64,000 bases of DNA from Rhodeus uyekii (GCA_037043235.1 JAWRVZ010000212.1:682001-746000), one strand, 5' to 3'. Shown: positions 46,831 to 59,084, counted from the first letter of the stretch. Notes: generated from the sequence alone by a model not told the origin. Made by a program: numbers and translations.

Positions 46831-47085
46831 TTAACGCCACAGAGTCCTCTCCAGGCCACGAGGCCCCTCCGGTGGAGAAACACCTTCATCTAGTGTCTCA
46901 GCCTGAATTAACATGTCATCAGGAGTTAATTGCTCAGTTTCTTCGGTCTCTGACTCCACTAGTTCTGTCTGACTGCTTTTGTTGAATGGAGTTGTTGGTC
47001 TTTTCTTGTTCTTGGTCCTTGAATCTTTGAATCTCTTGTAGTCAAAAGATCTGTAATGGCCTGTTTCCTGTCTCGCCCTCCTGAA
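46831..47085 (-). other. Unassigned open frame of 84 codons
   Basis: The minus strand is open from just after a TAG to a TAA. It has a coherent composition: FRRARQETGHYRSFDYKRF, then KNKKRPTTPFNKSSQTELVE, then an acidic part and a PPEGPRGLERTLWR end. It has no early Met, so it would have to be an internal or last exon, or a transposon remnant. I do not recognise it. An AG directly before the first codons (AATAG|TTC) could act as an acceptor. Confidence 0.3.
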
Positions 47086-47624
47086 CTATTCACGTGTGTT
47101 TCAATATGGACGCATCACCTCACCGTTTCCCTGCACACATTGTGTTGTTGAACAAAGTAGAGCATCACATCATAATCCATATCTGTTGAATATTAATATC
47201 AGAGAACACTTTCATACACACAGTTATAGCAGACGATCTGTTCCTGCTCCATAAAGCCATTAGAGAAACTCTGAAATCAGTCTGAGAAACTATTGAGACA
47301 TTTGATGAGAAATGAACGAGACATTTAGAGGAGAGAGCAGAGACAAACACTCACAGGGTCTCATGACAAGATCAAACTGTTGCTTTAAGACATTTTAACT
47401 CATGGGTCAGTTTATTTCTGCTGAAACTTACATCATTGATCTACAGGAAGTTGAGGCGTTCAAAAATAAAAGGTGTTGATGACTTAAAGATGAGCAGTTA
47501 TTTTAACTGACTAGTTTCCTGTCTCTTTTCTTCAGAGCATCTTCTCATCCGCCGTCTCTCATTTCATCACTGAAGCAGTTTTGAAGAGTTCATCTTTTCA
47601 TATTTGTCACTGAAAGCGTTGAAG

Positions 47625-50600
47625 ATGTTTCTCCCTGTTTTGCTCTGCTTGTGTTTGTGGCGTCTGACTGGTGAGTGTTAAATGTGTTTTTATGATTCAT
47701 TTGCTTCTGTTCTGATAGCATGTAATAAAGGACTGGTTAGTTTAGTCAGAGAAGATCAACATTCACTGTTACAGGTCCGGCGTCAGGCCAGTTCTGATAG
47801 AGAGATTCATGTTTTCCTGAGTATCTTCTGCTCCGTCACACAGCCGGGAGACAATCTGTCCGTGTCGAGGACGGTCGTTGTGAGCAATTATCATTTCGGT
47901 TATGGTTGCAGCATCTCTGTGAGTTTCAGTGGTGACAGTTTCAAGACTTTTTTGATTCTCAAAGTTTTCATCAATATCATCATCATCATCATCGGGCGGG
48001 CTTTTTAGGCACGACACTTTGAAACCATCCCTTCTTGTCTCTGGCCATTCTGGCGATCTAATCGACATCCAGTTTAACTTTAGCGTCGTTTGTTAGATAA
48101 GTCGAAATTTGATCATGGTAGTTCATCTTTGCTCTGCCTTTGTGATTTTGACCAATCTCGGATTTGTAGAGGACGTAGATGTTTGGTAGCTCCTCTTTGT
48201 CCATTCTGAGACAGTGGCCCGTGAACTTTAGTTGTTTTTCTCTGATTTGATCTCGTATTGGCCGCTGCGATACTTTCTTGTATAACTCGTCATTTTTCAT
48301 ATGGACTTCCGCTTGTCTAACTCCTAGTATGATTCGGTAGCATGTCCTGGCGAATGTATCTACCTTTTTCTTGAGTGGCTCTGTAAGAACCCAAGATTCG
48401 CATCCATACAGCAGGATGGAGATGCATGCCGCGTTGAAGAGCCTCATCTTGAATTTGATTGTTGGTCTTGAGGCTCTTAGGAATGGTTTGAGTCTCGCGA
48501 ATGCCACCCATGCTAGAGCTATTCGGGTTTTTACATCTTTTTCTGCTGAGCCAATATGAGAACCAAGATATTTGAAGTCGTCAACAATGGCTATTTCTTG
48601 TCCATCGACGAATAGCTTTGTGATGTTAGCGTCTTTTGGTTGGTTCAGTTGCATTTGCTCGTTTTTTTTTATGTTTAGTCGTAATCCGACCTTTGCTGCG
48701 TTGTCCTTGTAAGCATCGAGTTGTTTTTGAGCCCTTTCCATTGAGTTTTCTAGGAGAGCTACATCGTCAGCAAAGGCCAGATCATTTAATTTTTGTTCAG
48801 CTACACACTGGATTCCGAAGAGCTTCTTGTTGGTCTCTGGTTGGTTCTTGGCGCGCTTGCTTTGTGAGTCACGTATCCAAAGTCTACCTCTGATTGTATG
48901 GAGATGTAATCAATTACAATTATGAAGAAGAAAGGTGCTAAAACGTCTTCTTGGAGAACTCCTGTTGTGATTTGAAAGGCTTCTGAGAACTCTCCCTCGA
49001 CGTATATTCGACTAGTATATCCCATAGTGTCTGAGTATTGCAAACATCATCTCTCTATCGATTGAATCAAATGCTTTCATAAAATCGATGAATGTTATGA
49101 AGAGTGGGATGTCTTGTGCACTGGCGCCTTCCATTATTCTTTGAAGAAAGTGTATTTGCTGGATACAACTTCTCCCTTTTCGAAAACCAGCTTGGTTTCT
49201 TCTCAAGATAACATCGATTAGTTCGCGAATGCGGTTTAGAAGTACGTGGTTCTAGACTTTGGCTTCAATAGATGTTAAACTGATGCCTCTGAAGTTTGTC
49301 ATTAGAGGTTGCCTTTCTTTGGGAGAGGAATAATCATGCTTGATGTCCACTGTGTTGGCGCGTGTCGTTCTTTGAAAACTAGTTGGCAGATATTAGTTAA
49401 TTCGTCAACTATGAATGCACCTCCTGTTTGGAGTACCTCCGCAGTCAATGCATAGTCTGGCCCAGGGGATTTTCCTTTCTTCAGATCATTTATGGCTTCA
49501 TTTACTTCTTCTCTGGTTATATTCGTGACAGGTATTTTTGGGTTGTCAGGCGAAGGAGTTTGACGGTTCTCCGGTCATAATTCGGATTTTTGTTGTTGAG
49601 TAACGTTGAGAAGTAATTGCACCACTCGCTCTTTGGAGTGTTTAGGGATTGATCCGTCGATCATTCTGACCTTATTTGTGGCTGCTATTGGTGGTTTCTC
49701 GGTCATTTGATTGATAATCTTCCAGGTAGTACCGCATTCATGTGTTTGGTCTGCTAGCTCTAGAGCTTTTAGTTCCTTGGTATATGCAGAAGAAACTAGG
49801 TTTTGTAGTTACCTCCAAGTTTCTTTGTCAGCTGCAAGTTGTGATTGTTTGTACGTAGCTTTTGCTTTCCCTTGCGCATCCATCAGCTGTAAAGTATCAC
49901 TGCTTGCCCAGCTTGGATGTTTCTTCTTTGGTCGCTTGCCAAGGACTTTTTCGCTTTTGTCTGTAGGGCATTGTTCAGAGCATCGCTTCTTCTCTGGATT
50001 TCGTCTTTTTTATCCACAGCGGACATTTTATCAAACAGTAATTCAAATCTGTTTTTAAGTTGTAGGTCGAAATCCTTGCGTGTTTTAGCATCAGATAACT
50101 TTTCGGTCATGAACTTGCATCTCGTGTTTGCTTTTTTCTTTTCAGTTCTAAGTGAGAGTTTGAAATAGCCGCTCACAACTTTATGGTCCGACCCTATGTC
50201 GAGGATATTATATGCTCGGCAATCTCTTAATGATTTCCACCACTTTATACTGATCGCTACATGGTCAATTTGGTAAAATTCCCCTTCGGATCTCTGTAGG
50301 TGCTGAGTCGGGATTTTCGGTGTTTAAAGTGTGAGTGCGCTGGTCGTAGATCCATAGATTTGCATAGATCTATTAGCCTTTGGCCGTTGTCGTTGGTTGT
50401 GCTGTGGTAGCAATGGTTGCCTATTACTCTTTTGTTGGTAGTATACCTATCTCTACCAAGTCTGGCATTAAAGTCGCCAGTTAGAATGACCACAGTGTGT
50501 GGAGGGATGGAAAGAAGAACTTCACTTAGGTCGTCGTAGAAGCTGTTCTTGGCTGAATCGCTTGATGTTTCAGTCGGTGCATATGCTGAAATTATACACA

Positions 50601-53554
50601 CTTTAGGATTGCCTTGGAGATGTGCGGCAATAATGCGGTCAGATTTTCCTACCACTGATGTGATGTATTGCTTAATCCTCTTGCTGTATAGGAAGGCAAC
50701 TCCGTGGCTATCATGCGATGAGCGTGTGTGGATAAGAGTCCAATCTCCATAAGGTCTGGTTGTGAGATCTTAAGTCCCCTTTTGTCTGTTGATCATGTTT
50801 TCATCAATATAATGAATCACAATTCTGACATTTTCAGTCCCTGTTGAGTCTCTGATTCATCAACTTTGACGATAAAAATGTATCTCTGAAATGAATGAAT
50901 CTGAATGAATCTCGGACTTCTCAATTGTTAATAAAGTTCACATTATATTTGTGCATTTTTATCTTCTGAATCTTGTTTTTTTGTGCTAGTGTAAGTTAGA
51001 TGAAAAGGAATCGTTTCACAGCATTTTCCAGTTCAGGATGTTTTCTGAGTTTCTACTCAAACAGAGATAAAACTAGTCGGTCGCACCATCTGACAAGCTA
51101 CTAATGCGTCCTGATCTCCTTCAACTGCCAGTGAAACTCCATTGTGTCAGTTATTATTGAGAGGTTGAAGTTGTTGAAGTTGATCGTGTTTAAAAGTGTA
51201 AATATCTTCAGCTCTTTCTCAACTCTGAGTCTTTGTCTGTTCACATGTGTGTCTTGAGCTCTTTTGATCGTTCATGTTTTTCTGCTCCTGCTTCCACAAC
51301 TTTAGATGAGGCTCTTTTTAACCAGTTTCATGCGTCCATCTCGATGAGCGATGACTGTTTTAAACAAAAGACAGAGAGGGAAACACTTCAGTCATCACAT
51401 GTTAATGAACTCAACAGTGATTGGTCAAACAAAAACACTGATCAATACAATGATTTGTTAAAAACACTGATCCCATTATGTTTAATTAAGCAGAAAACCA
51501 CATATATAATTATAATAATTTAATTGTATTTTTCCAGCTAGTTGAAGAAGAAAACCAAGAAATAACTGGACAGAAAGTGACAGAAATCTGACATTTATGA
51601 CTTCAGGTGTTTCTGTTCTGCTTCCAGTTGTTCAGTTGATAACGAGAGATTCAATAAAAAAATTTTAATAATAAATAATAATGATAATAATAGTAATAAA
51701 ATCAGACAAAATAAATAAGAAGCTCAAATAAACAACAGCTTTAGTTTTAGTGATACTAAAGTGTTTTTTTTATTTAATGTTCCACATATAAACCGATTTC
51801 TCTTTTCATTCATCATCTTTTGTCTCTTCTAATGCAGAATATTATTCACTTCATATTTAAATGATTTAAAGTGTTTTAGTGAAGCTTCATCAAACCAACA
51901 TCAAGAGATTTTAAAACTTTAATCTGTGAAAATCTCTGTTCTTCAGGAGTTACAGGAGATGTTGTGCCAGTGAATGAAGGAGATTCAGTTACTCTAAACC
52001 CTGATCTCACTGAAATAAAGGATTATGATCTGATTCTATGGATGTTTGGACCCCAAAACACTGTAATCGCTGAAATCAATAAACTGAAGAACATCTTCAC
52101 TGTAAATGATGATGTTCTTGATGGGAGATTCAGAGACAGACTGAAACTGGACAATCAAACTGGATCTCTGACCATCACAAACACCACAATCAAACATGCT
52201 GGACATTATGGACTACAAATCAACAGTGAGTGGAATGTTTTCTATCTCACTTTCATTGGTGAGTTAAAAACTTTTTAATGACAAAATTTAAGCTAATTAA
52301 AAAACCATGTTGTTTTTATGATATTGTTTATTTTAAATGTAAATGAGAAATTATTTAATTTAGTAAATTAGTATAAACTTATTAAGCAATATTAATCTGT
52401 TTCTGTTTGTTCTGTGTGTTTGATGATCCAGTGCCAGTGACGGAGGGACAATCAGTGACTCTAAACTCTTATCTTACTGAAATAAAGGATAATGATGAGA
52501 TTCAGTGGTGGTTTTAATTCACTTTAATAGCTGAAATCAATAAACAGAAGGACAGCTTCACTGTAAATGATGATGTTCTTGATGGGAGATTCAGAGACAG
52601 ACTGAAACTGGACAATCAAACTGGATCTCTGACCATCACAAACACCTCAACCAAACATGCTGGAGAATATGATCTATGGAGCAACAGAGAGAGTATGAGT
52701 ACGCCTTTCAGTCTCACTGTCTTTGGTGAGTTTAAAACTTTTACTCCTGTTATTAATTACAAAATTGACCCAGTACTTTCTTTTATTCGTCTCTCTGTCT
52801 ACGGTGAGTTAAACATCAGATTCACATGTTTTATTTATTACAGATATATGTCAGATCTTATCATGAATAATTAGTTCAAATGACTAATTTCTTTCTGTTT
52901 TACATGAACAGCAGGTTTATATTTATCTTTCTATTGAACAATTTTTAGATGTTCCTCTTTTGCTGATCTTGGTTCCTCTGGATGTTTCTTCCTCGTCTGC
53001 TTGAATATCTTCACTCCTCCTCATTTCTCTTTATTCTCTCATGTTTTCAGCTCCTCTGTCTGTTCCTGTCATCAGCAGTAACTCTTCACACTGCTCTTCA
53101 TCATCATCATCATGTTCATTGGTGTGTTCAGTGGTGAATGTGAGTCATGTGACTCTCTCCTGGTTGAATGGCAGCAGTTTATTGTCCAGCATCAGTGCGT
53201 CTGATCTCAGCATCAGTCTCTCTCTTCCTCTGGAGGTGGAATATCAGGATAAAAACAGCTACAGCTGTGTGCTGAACAATCCCATCAGCCACCAGACTCA
53301 ACATCTGGACATCACTCAGCTCTGCACTCACACATGTGCAGGTACGGCAGCAATGCTGATATTAGTGGATGAGCTGATATGAGCGTTGATTGGCTGAGCT
53401 GATCTCACTTTGATGTTGTTATTCCTCAGTTCACTGCTGTGGTCCGACTGAACTTGTGATCCGATTGGTTCTCTCTGTTCTGGTGGGCGTGGCTATTATC
53501 CTGCTTGTGGTTTATGACGTCAGATCCAGAAGAGCTGAACGAGATCGAGCATAG
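47625..53554 (+). CDS. CD2/SLAM-type immunoglobulin-superfamily receptor
   Basis: The exons are 47625-47670 (signal peptide, MFLPVLLCLCLWRLT), 51947-52258 (V-type Ig), 52432-52725 (second V-type Ig), 53051-53341 (C2-type Ig) and 53430-53554 (transmembrane and tail), all in phase 1. The first V domain reads VVPVNEGDSVTLNPDL, LILWMFGP, DRLKLDNQTGSLTITN and a late GHYGLQ. It lacks the canonical cysteines, as in CD2/CD48-family V domains. The C2 exon has CSLVCSVVN and YSCVLNNP cysteines. The transmembrane stretch is IRLVLSVLVGVAIILLVVY with a very short basic tail ending RRAERDRA and no ITSM or ITIM. The second V exon has an in-frame TAA at 52515-52517, so either that exon is skipped or the gene is a pseudogene. 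Intron 1 carries an RTE-like LINE. Confidence 0.7.
47978..50796 (-). mobile_element. RTE-like LINE, 5'-truncated and decayed
   Basis: On the minus strand an endonuclease part (50257-50655: VCIISAYAPTET, VVILTGDFNARLG, and HRKSRLSTYRDP) is followed by a linker (49883-50176, with FDLQLKNRFELLF), reverse-transcriptase pieces (QAGFRKGRSC, IDFMKAFDSIDR near 49030-49206) and a C-terminal part (48058-48741, with FKYLGSHIGS and CRIILGVRQAEVHMKNDELY). Stops and frame changes separate the pieces. The 3' end is a (GAT)n tail and the element is bracketed by GTTTTCATCAATAT at 47964-47977 and 50797-50810. Confidence 0.85.
50811..51946. other. Rest of Ig-gene intron 1
   Basis: This is ordinary AT-rich intron up to the acceptor CTTCAG at 51941-51946. 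A 96-codon open frame at 51233-51523 has no recognisable motif and no splice support. Confidence 0.45.
52432..52725 (+). pseudogene. Second V-type Ig exon with an in-frame stop
   Basis: The exon keeps its acceptor (CCAG), donor (G|GTGAGT) and length divisible by three (294 nt). It reads VPVTEGQSVTLNSYLTEIKD, then EIQWWF, then TAA at 52515-52517, then open again to the end (DRLKLDNQTGSLTITN, GEYDLWSN). It is about 75% alike to the first V exon, so it arose by internal duplication. Skipping it would keep the frame, so the gene could still make a one-V protein. Confidence 0.75.
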
Positions 53555-53741
53555 ATTCACACATCAGGCACGACTGATGATGTCATTTCCTCAAACTGTG
53601 TTTGCATTGATGAATATTTGTGAAATGTAGTAATTTATGGCTTTATATGTTCATGTTTTTCAGGAAGTGCTTAAATCTAAAGCAGAACGCTGAACTTTAA
53701 AGATTCTTCAAGTGTGTTTTTGTTCTTCTAGTGTTTCTCAT

Positions 53742-53747
53742 AATAAA
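53742..53747 (+). terminator. Poly(A) signal of the Ig-superfamily gene
   Basis: AATAAA lies 188 bp after the stop codon, within CATAATAAATACTGATG. Confidence 0.55.
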
Positions 53748-54061
53748 TACTGATGATTATTTCAGCTTTTGCTCTCGTTCAGTGTCAGATTTTTAATAAT
53801 CCAGTTTAAAATGCTTTATTGTTTATATTTTCCTCAGATAAGAGACACAGATCTCACTTTATTACTGCTGTATGTTTATCATCTGTATTTGCTTGCCTTT
53901 ATCAATAAAAAAATGTCACCTCTGAGGTCCATCTTTATTCCTAGAAATATTTTAATGATCACAGGGAGTCAGGAATTTATTTTAACGTCTAATCCGAAGG
54001 ACGGAGCTTGTTACAGTATCGTGTCACTGTTATATCACTATTGTTAGTTCCACATGCTCCA

Positions 54062-54547
54062 TCCTTCAGGCTGTTAGGGGGATGTGGGTTGTCCCAGAAT
54101 CTTTCAGAGTTCCCGTCTGGAGCTTGAGACAGGCATCAGCACAGTTATGCTGCCCTCTGCTGGTGGGAGTGATCTGAACTCTCAGGTTGGCTTTTCTAAC
54201 AGTGTTTCAGAAGCAGTACTTTGCTTAGCATTGGTGTTGTGCATTAAATCCCTCAGCTATTGGGCGGACAGGCCAGGACATCACTGTCGACTGGATGTGA
54301 TTCTGAGCAGGTATAATCTGTCCCATGTGGTCATATTGTTCACATTTTGCAAGCAAACGTCGATGCACTGCAGGTATGTGTGCCCGTTGAGGACTCCTGC
54401 TGGGTTTGGGGTGAATGTGGGGATGTTTCTGGCCAGCTTGTCAAGTTCTTCGGGAGCCATGCCACGACAAGTAGTGAGGATTTCTGGAAAGGCTCTCATT
54501 CCTTTGATTTTGCAGAGGATTCTTGACTTTGAGCAGAAGGCTTTCAA
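54062..54547 (-). mobile_element. Gag-like retroelement fragment (tentative)
   Basis: The minus strand has an 88-codon open frame with PEELDKLARNIPTFTPNPAG and TTWDRLYLLRITSSR. Such sequence resembles the gag region of fish LTR retroelements (an 'ARNIPTFTP...YL..ID..L' pattern), but I am relying on memory. It ends at the start of the next LINE fragment. Confidence 0.35.
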
Positions 54548-55110
54548 CGATGATCATGATCAGCAGGACACCGGTAGAGAGAGTGAGCATCTTCAAGTAC
54601 CTGGGTGTGAACATCTCTGAGGACCTGACCTGGACTGAACACATTCAGACACAGGTGAAAAAGCCAGGCAAAGACTGTACCACCTGCACCAGCTGAGAAA
54701 ATTCAGGGTCTCACCAGCTATCCTGAAAACTTTCTATTCAGGGGTGATAGAAAGTGTACTGTCTCAGTGCATCACAGCATGGTACAGGAACAGCACCAGT
54801 CACGATTGCAAAGCCCTGCAAAGAGTGGTGCGCTTGTCCGAGCGCATCTCAGGGTCAGCTCTTCCGTCTCTGCAGGACATCTACACCAAATGCTGCAGAG
54901 GTAGAGCTACAAAAATAATCAAGGACACTTATCACCCCGCAAACCCTCACTTCACCCGGCTGCCATCCAGTAAGCGCTTCCGTAGCCTGATGGCCAAAAC
55001 TGAGATACTCAGGAGGAGTTTCTTCCCCCAGGCCATCAGACTCCTGAACGCAGTCGTTTAACAACACGTGACTTCAGTTGACTTGATGTCATTATAAACA
55101 TCACATACTG
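54548..55110 (+). mobile_element. CR1/Rex1-like LINE 3' fragment
   Basis: The plus strand keeps FKYLGVNISEDLTWTEHIQ, a frameshift near 54660-54670, then ILKTFYSGVIESVLSQCITAW, KRFRSLMAKTEILRRSFFPQ and the stop at 55061. It is the same protein end as in the LINE at 44288-46071, but a clearly different copy. Confidence 0.75.
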
Positions 55111-55880
55111 ATATTGCACTGCACTTTATGGTTTCTCCCATGGATTTCACTGTCAGACACTGGTTTTGAAGAACATCTTCTCAAATGACGCCATAGATCT
55201 CTCTGTACACATGCAATGCACACAATGCTTTGAATCACATGCTCTTTTTGGTGCCGTTTTATTTTAAGGTTCCTCTCCACACTATAAATCATCTGTGTTT
55301 AGCTGATAGTTGCTCTTGTTGTTAATTTTGCAGCATTGCTTCACGTTGTTTGGAGGCACAGGGAGTGAAAGCATGTCCAGCTTCAGCTTCAGCATGTGCG
55401 TGTTCAAATGGAGAGATAACTTGCACTGAGGTTTCCCGCAGATGTTAACGACACTTCTTAGTATTTGCTGAACAGATAATATTTACTGATTGCACACACT
55501 GATCTGCTTCAGTCACGCTTCTTTCTCTCTCTTCATCTGTTCATATTGCTGCTCTTTTAGCATTCAAAAGCGTCTCACTGCTGTCTCTCTGTTGTGTGAT
55601 TGATGACGTAACATCTGTTGACCTTTGAACCTCTGACACTTGCTTTCTGGGAAGGTGGGATTCACCAGAACTGTGTGATTCTCTGTCCATCTCAACATCC
55701 GTCAACTGCTGCTCATGACAAAGCAAGTCAGACTCTTCATACACACATGCAGATTCCCTGGCCTTTAAGATTGGTTTTCCTTTGTCCTTAGTCAATCCAG
55801 CGGAGACATGTATGATCTCAGAGGTTCACCAAACTCCCTTGAAATCTAAGAGGAGATTAGCTTGATCATATCTTGCTGCT
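55111..55880. other. Spacer with no recognised gene
   Basis: An 84-codon minus-strand frame (55541-55795, TKDKGKPILKARES to LNAKRAAI) is hydrophilic and coherent, but has no splice support and no recognised motif. Nothing else is evident. Confidence 0.3.
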
Positions 55881-56750
55881 CTTGTTGTCAGTTCAGCTGA
55901 TCTGTTGGACTGATTGTTGGACTCAGATTGTGGTTTGTGAGATTATGATGCGACCAAAATAAGGACTCAATGGACTCAGAGGAAGGGAAGAACGTCAGCC
56001 ACCAGTTCCAGGTGCCGCAATGTCGCGCACATTTTGTGCATGCGCCAACATGCTCTTCCTTGCGCAGCCCGGTATCATAGTGCCGCGGCCCGGGGACCAC
56101 TGGTCTAGGGTTTAATGATGTATCATCAAAGGACCTTTTTAACTTGGCCCCGGAAGAACTTGACCTGGCTGGCTCACCCCTCTGGTACCACCCTGGTCTC
56201 CTGCCAAGAGCTCTGGATTTCTCAGACCACCTGGACTTTGGTGTTTGAGATTTTTTTTCTCTTCTCCCCATCATGATCATTATGGACTGTTTCTTGTGAT
56301 TGTTTGTATTACCTCAATAATGGGGAGGGGGGGGGGGGGTATTGTCAGGGTTCTGTCACTTCAGTTTGGGTTTCTAGTGTTAGTTGATAGAGCTCTGACA
56401 CTGCCCCTTTGTTGTGTTTTGTGATTGTGAAACATCGCCCATCTTGTTCCCTTGTTTCCTTTAATTGATCCCAGCTGTCTCCACTCGTCACCTTTCCTCA
56501 TGTGTTCCCTATTTGTTCCCGGTGTGTTTGCTGTCCTGTGTCGTGTCGTTGTCATTCTCATTGTGTTCCCTGGATGTTATTCGTGCCTGTTCCCTGGATC
56601 TATTGCCATGTTTGTTTCCCAAGTCTTCAGTTTATCTGTTTAGTTTATGTTTTCCCCCTCGTGGGTTGTTTCCTTTTCTTGTGTTATGTTTCTTTTGTTA
56701 TGATAAATATATCCTTTCTGGAAATATCCTGTTTATTATAGTTTATTATT
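55881..56750 (+). mobile_element. 3' end of an LTR retrotransposon: polypurine tract and partial LTR
   Basis: A polypurine tract (AATGGGGA then a G-run at 56322-56339) is followed by TATTGTCAGGGTTCTGTCAC, so an LTR starts at 56343 with the same TGTCAGGGTTCTG as the solo LTR at 5663-6149. The LTR body runs to about 56730 but I do not find its CA end. The left part (about 55900-56290) would be the 3' end of the internal region. Confidence 0.6.
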
Positions 56751-58072
56751 ATTACAAGAGCTGTTTATTATAGTTAACAGGGCAGGGCAGATTATGTCTA
56801 AAATCTCTCTAAACAGACGGTCAGACAATGCTGACTGACAAAACGTAAGTTTCATCTGAGAAATTATTTTGAGTAATGGAGATGAAGACACTGGTTGAAA
56901 GTTTATAAGATTACCAGACGGAGGAACTAACTGAGAGTGTTCTGTGAAAAGAGGAGTGAGGAGTGTGATTTAATATCCTGTATTCTCTAAACAAAAAAAT
57001 CAGAGATTTGTGCACACGTATCAGGATTGACAACAGGAACTGAACAAAAAACAGGATTAAGAACTGAATTTATGGTTTTGAATAGAATTTTGAGCCTTTA
57101 GCAATCAGGTTTGATAAATGTTTGGATCTTGCCGCACTACAGACTGCTGATAGGCAGTTAAGCTGTCTCTCAAAATTTGGTGGGAGATTTGGTCTTTTTT
57201 CCACCTACGCCTAGCCCTCCTTCAGTCTTATCTGAGTGCGAGTAGATGCATTTCACCAGGACTGAAGACCAGATCTTACCTCACACCTCTTAAATGGGGC
57301 TACTGTATTCAGAGCAGAATAACAAGCAGAATTAAAACTTTCAACCAGTTGTTTGTTATCCATACAAAGTGACAAGGAGAAATTAGAGTTGGAAAGGAAC
57401 TTGTTCTAGGAGTGCTGTAGAAAGAACAGTCAGAAGAGGAGAGTTCACCTGTTCTTTAACCACGTTTCATTCACAAATAACAAATCCAAGGCATGGGAAG
57501 TAAAAAAGTAAGTCCAAACAACGGGTATATTGTCCATCCATCAGCTGAGGTACAGAAGCGCTTTTTGTGCGGTGTTTGTGACGGGAACTCCAGAGTAAAT
57601 ATGGAGCAAACGGGATCACAAATTCTTTCTCCCAATTATTTTGAGTTCTTTTTTTATAGACTGGATGCATTAGCGGGACTTTTTCCGCTGAAACAGATTC
57701 AATATGTTTTTTTTTCCAGTGTGTTTTGGCACATTGTGATTGATTTTCAGTGATTATCACAGGTTGTTCTGCTGTAATTCACATGATGAACACAGGGTGG
57801 CCCTCCAGCTCAACTTTTCATTATTTGGTTCTCGTTCTCCACTGGATGAACTATCGGTTTCCTCTGCGTCAGTTTCTCAAGCTCTCAATTCTCTCTATTA
57901 TATCCAGCAATATAAATAGTCCTTCATCTTCAAGTAAAACATCATCATCTCCCTATAAATGCTGTTGAATGCGTCTTCTCATTGTGTGAGGTGTGTGTCT
58001 CAATCTCCCCACATTTAGCTTGAGCTTTTCACACAAACTCCTCAGTTGTGAAGCGAAAAGTTGTGAAGTTTT
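56751..58072. other. Spacer between the two Ig genes, no recognised gene
   Basis: The DNA is ordinary with some coding-looking but unsupported open frames (for example at 57467-57760 minus). I see no repeat with clear ends. Confidence 0.35.
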
Positions 58073-58405
58073 CTGTCAGTCAGAGCTGATGAATGATATT
58101 CAGATCTTATGTGTCTAATATTAAAGCGTCTCTTCTGGCTGAACATGAACACATTGAAATGTAACAGCTTCCCTCTTTGCTTTTTTGAATGCCAGATCTT
58201 TTTTTTTAAAAATACAATTTGAAAGACTTTATTCATTTTTTGCTCAGATGAAACAGATCTCACTTCACTGCTACTCGTCACACATCATTCCTCTGATCTC
58301 CAGCAGAGGTCTCCATCATCTGAGTCCTGATTCCTCTCATGGACTCCATTTCCCATCATCCCACACCTGCTGCTGATTACTCACACACCTGATTCCTGTC
58401 CCATG
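58073..58405. repeat. Duplicated Ig-gene flank, copy B (empty LINE site)
   Basis: This block matches 44107-44287 joined to 46072-46210. At about 58262-58275 the sequence reads CTCACTTCACTGCTACTC without interruption, so it preserves the site as it was before the LINE entered copy A. Confidence 0.85.
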
Positions 58406-59032
58406 GACTGTTTAAGCGCTTGAGCAGCTCAAGGCCTTGAAAATTACAAGAAAATATTATGAATATACTGGTTTTTGAGTAAAATTTACCCTGCAATGGT
58501 TTTTCTCTTTTATTTTATCTGTTCCAGCATCAGTGTGTGTGGTTTGATCTGCCGGTGGATAAACAGCTTCTGCTGGATGTTTGTCGTCTCTGTGAGTGTC
58601 AGCGTTTTGTGACTGAAGCGTTTCTTCATTTTCTCTCCTGCTAATCAGAAGCTCACAATCTTTCACTCCATATTAAACATCTTTACACTGAAATAAAGTG
58701 AATCCATCAACAGCCAAATAAGAGTCAGAGGTCAGATATGATTGACAGCTCACAGCACTAAATCACACACCAGTAGATACAGAAATCTAATGCAATATTT
58801 CACTCTTCTGATATTATTTTCATTCAGGAACAGAATTCATGTGAAGATGTAAGATCAGCAGAAGCTTGTTGATGATGGTGATGTTAAAGGAGCCGGACGT
58901 GTGAGCGGAAACTAACTGATGTTGGGGGAGGATTCACACACAACCAGATAAATATCACAGTTCAGCGTTTCAGATCAATCTGAGTGTTTGCACACATTTT
59001 AAGAGTTACTATCGTGGGCTTTTCACTGAACC

Positions 59033-59084
59033 ATGAAGAAAATGTTCCTCCAGGTGCTTTTGCTCTGTTTGTGGCGTCTGGCTG
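59033..59084 (+). CDS. Signal-peptide exon of a second CD2/SLAM-type Ig gene
   Basis: The exon encodes MKKMFLQVLLLCLWRLA plus one base and ends in G|GTGAGTTT. It closely matches the first exon of the Ig gene at 47625-47670 (FL.VLL.LCLWRL, same phase and donor, similar intron start). The Ig-domain exons must lie to the right of the window, beyond nested LINEs. Confidence 0.65.

Noticed and set aside
52790..52810. A further Ig exon end before the donor CTACG|GTGAGTT
   Set aside because: Only the last few codons look Ig-like, with no upstream domain or acceptor. It may be a remnant of an older duplicate, but it is too short to support.
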